Below, piece by piece: positions 60,901-64,000 of a stretch of DNA of 64,000 nt (within the stretch, counting starts at the first letter, position 1; the number at the start of each line of letters is the position of its first letter). Made by a program: the position numbers and the translations under genes. Source of the DNA: Eledone cirrhosa (taxonomy: Eukaryota; Mollusca; Cephalopoda; Octopoda; Eledonidae); NCBI GenBank assembly GCA_964016885.1, contig OZ024740.1:206321691-206385690 (forward strand), written 5' to 3'. The notes under the pieces are model-generated. The model saw nothing but the letters and a program-made list of their open reading frames with translations. It was not told the DNA's origin and searched no databases.

Positions 60901-63900
60901 ATGGTAGTGGTATAATAACTAATTGTGATAGTGGGAAAGGTGGTGGTAGTAGTATAATAATTGTGATAGTGGGAAAGGTGGTGGTAGTAGTATAATAATT
61001 GTGATAGTGGGAAAGGTGATGGTAGTAGTATAATAACTAATTGTGATAGTGGGAAAGGTGATGGTAGTAGTATAATAACTAATTGTGATAGTGGGAAAGG
61101 TGATGGTAGTAGTATAATAACTAATTGTGATAGTGGGAAAGGTGATGGGAGTAGTATAATAATTAATTGTGATAGTGGGAAGGGTGATGGTAGTGGTATA
61201 ATAACTAATTGTGATAGTGGGAAAGGTGATGGTAGTAGTATAATAACTAATTGTGATAGTTGGAAAGGTGATGGGAGTAGTATAATAACTAATTGTGATA
61301 GTGGGAAAGGTGATGGGAGAAGTATAATAACTAATTGTGAGAGTGGGAAAGGTGATAGTAGTAGTATAATAACTAATTGTGATAGTGGGAAAGGTGATGG
61401 GAGTAGTAAAATAGATAATTGTGAGAGTGCGAAAGGTGATGGTAGTAGTATAATAACTAATTGTGATAGTGGGAAAGGTGATGGTAGTAGTATAATAACT
61501 AATTGTGATAGTGGGAAAGGTGATGGTAGTAGTATAATAATTGTGATAGTGGGAAAGGTGATGGTAGTAGTATAATAATTGTGATAGTGGGAAAGGTGAT
61601 GGTAGTAGTATAATAACTAATTGTGATAGTGGGAAAGGTGATGGTAGTAGTACAATAACTAATTGTGATAGTGGGAAAGATGATGGGAGTAGTATAATAA
61701 ATAATTGTGATAGTGGGAAAGGTGATGGTAGTAGTATAACAACTAATTGTGATAGTGGGAAAGGTGATGGTAGTAGTATAATAACTAATTGTGATAGTGG
61801 GAAAGATGATGGGAGTAGTTTAATAACTAATTGTGATAGTGCGAAAGGTGATGGAAGTAGTACAATAACTAATTGTGATAGTGGCAAAGGTGATGGTAGT
61901 AGTATAATAACTAATTGTGATAGTGGGAAAGGTGATGGTAGTAGTATAATAACTAATTGTGATAGTGCCAAAGGTGATGGAAGTAGTAGGTGATGGTAGT
62001 AGTATAATAATTGTGATAGTGGGAAAGGTGATGGTAGTAGTATAATAACTAATTGTGATAGTGGGAAAGGTGATGGTAGTAGTATAATAACTAATTGTGA
62101 TAGTGGGAAAGGTGATGGTAGTAGTATAATAACTAATTGTGATAGTGGGAAAGGTGATGGGAGTAGTATAATAATTAATTGTGATAGTGGGAAGGGTGAT
62201 GGTAGTGGTATAATAACTAATTGTGATAGTGGGAAAGGTGGTGGTAGTAGTATAATAATGGTGATAGTGGGAAAGGTGATGGCAGTAGTATAATAACTAA
62301 TTGTGATAGTGGGAAAGGTGATGGGAGTAGTATAATAATTAATTGTGATAGTGGGAAGGGTGATGGTAGTGGTATAATAACTAATTGTGATGGTGGGAAA
62401 GGTGATGGTAGTAGTATAATAATTGTGACAGTGGGAAAGGTGATGGTAGTAGTATAATAACTAATTGTGATAGTGAGAAAGGTGATGGTACTAGTACAAT
62501 AACTAATTGTGATAGTGGCAAAGGTGATGGTAGTAGTATAATAACTAATTGTGATAGTGGGAAAGGTGATGGGAGTAGTATAATAACTAATTGTGATAGC
62601 GGGAAAGGTGATGGGAGTAGTATAATAACTAATTGTGAGAGTGGGAAAGGTGATGGTAGTAGTATAATAACTAATTGTGATAGTGGGAAAGGTGATTGTA
62701 GTAGTATAATAATTGTGATAGTGGGAAAGGTGATGGTACTAGTATAATAACTAATTGTCATAGTGAGAAAGGTGATGGTAGTAGTACAATAACAAATTGT
62801 GATAGTGGGAAAGATGATGGGAGTAGTATAATAACTAATTGTGATAGTGGGAAAGGTGATGGTAGTAGTACAATAACTAATTGTGATAGTGGGAAAGATG
62901 ATGGGAGTAGTATAATAACTAATTGTGATAGTGGGAAAGGTGATGGTAGTAGTATAATAATTGTGATAGTGGGAAAGGTGCTGGGAGTAGTATAATAATT
63001 GTAATAGTAGGAAAGGTGATAGGAGTAGTATAACTAATTATGATAGTGGGAAAGGTGATTGTAGTAGAATAATAACTAATTGTGATAGTGGGAAAGGTGA
63101 TGGGAGTAGTATCATAATTAATTGTGATAGTGGGAAAGGTGATTGTAGTAGTATAATAATTGTGATAGTGGGAAACATGATGGTAGTAGTATAATAACTA
63201 ATTGTGAAAGTGGGAAAGGTGATGGTACTAGTATAATAACTAATTGTGATAGTGGGAAAGGTGATGGGAGTAGTATAATAATTGTGATAGTCGGAAAGGT
63301 GTTAGCAGTATTATAATAACTAATTGTGATAGTGGGAAAGGTGATGGGAGTAGTATAATAATTAATTGTGATAGTGGGAAAGGTGATGGTAGTGGTATAA
63401 TAACCAATTGTGATAGTGGGAAAGGTGGTGGTAGTAGTATAATAATTGTGATAGTGGGAAAGGTGATGGTAGTAGTATAATAACTAATTGTGATAGTGGG
63501 AAAGATGATGGGAGTAGTATAATAACTAATTGTGATAGTGGGAAGGTCATGGTAGTAGTATAATAACTAATTGTGATAGTGGGAAAGGTGATGTGAGTAG
63601 TATAATAATTGTGATAGTGGGAAAGGTGATGGCAGTAGTATAATAACTAATTGTGATAGTGGGAAAGGTGATGGGAGTAGTATAATAACTAATTGTGAGA
63701 GTGGGAAAGGTGATGGTAGTAGTATAATAACTAATTGTGATAGTGGGAAAGGTGATGGTAGTAGTATAATAATTGTGATAGTGGGAAAGGTGGTGGTAGT
63801 AGTATAATAATGGTGATAGTGGGAAAGGTGATGGCAGTAGTATAATAACTAATTGTGATAGTGGGAAAGGTGATGGGAGTAGTATAATAATTAATTGTGA

Positions 63901-64000
63901 TAGTGGGAAGGGTGATGGTAGTGGTATAATAACTAATTGTGATGGTGGGAAAGGTGATGGTAGTAGTATAATAATTAATTGTGATAGTGGGAAGGGTGAT

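Larger units (their letters stand above)
21674..64000 (+). repeat. 42-kb satellite array (42-bp monomer; 38/39-bp variants), open-ended
   Basis: Head-to-tail units beginning GTGATAGTGGGAAAGGTGAT, continuing GGTAGTAGTATAATAACTAA and TT (42 bp). Two recurrent length variants occur: 38 bp, lacking the 4 bases ACTA (ATAATAATTGTG), and 39 bp, lacking ATA (GTATAACTAATTCTG). All units point the same way from 21674 to the window end; the array runs off the edge. The consensus holds 15 A, 13 G, 13 T and one C. Three of six frames are stop-free in the 42-mer: +, DSGKGDGSSIITNC; -, ISYYTTTITFPTIT and LVIILLPSPFPLSQ. This explains every long ORF in the region. Interruptions: six SINE fragments and two LINEs. 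Confidence 0.97.

Noticed and set aside
21674..64000. CRISPR-like regular repeats
   Set aside because: There are no unique spacers; units are directly tandem with no intervening variable sequence. The organism is eukaryotic.
21674..64000. Centromeric satellite
   Set aside because: Array size and higher-order structure would fit, but nothing in the sequence proves centromere function and it adjoins a gene and SINE-rich DNA. Left as unknown.

Overview
This is a eukaryotic, almost certainly cephalopod (octopus/squid-type) genome segment. The basis is recognition of interspersed repeats that I know from cephalopod genomes: tRNA-derived SINEs ending in a TTGTTTCTAC-type tail with a 'GGATTTGAACTCAGA' antisense B box, LINE/SINE 3' tails of the (CAT)n-CGTTTAACGTCC type, and short TTAA-flanked 'CCCTTTAGCATT' elements. 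There is no prokaryotic gene organisation: no operons, no credible long host ORFs, many microsatellites. Most open frames in the window are by-products of tandem repeats.  Layout. (1) 1-9.4 kb: repeat-rich intergenic DNA with TTAA-type MITEs, SINE fragments, a perfect 31-bp hairpin, a G-rich 30-bp minisatellite (6.5-7.4 kb) and an ACAT microsatellite (7.5-7.9 kb). (2) 9.4-18.45 kb, minus strand: one real host gene, split into at least four exons (9425-9565, 10494-10623, 10969-11125, 18265-18452). Splice sites and reading phase match at every junction and give a 174-residue cysteine-rich protein that I read as a Pinocchio-family (Drosophila pino-like) protein. Its 7.1-kb intron carries three unrelated minisatellites (23 bp, 94 bp, 26 bp; the last covers about 4 kb) and a decayed LINE. 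(3) 18.45-21.67 kb: SINEs, one with a perfect 16-bp target duplication, LINE relics and a MITE. (4) 21.67 kb to the window end: at least 42 kb of one satellite, always in the same orientation, built from 42-bp monomers with 38- and 39-bp variants. It shows higher-order duplications of about 5.8, 5.9, 3.3 and 2.9 kb. Six copies of one SINE fragment have been amplified inside it, and two 5'-truncated LINEs inserted at the same base of the monomer.  Functionally, the window is one small conserved gene embedded in and bordered by expanding tandem repeats. The most unusual features are the satellite's frame and strand geometry (three of six frames stop-free, almost no C on the + strand), the matching LINE insertion sites, and the amplified SINE. 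I found no tRNA or rRNA gene, CRISPR array or bacterial-type system, and no evidence that the repeat-encoded ORFs are real proteins.
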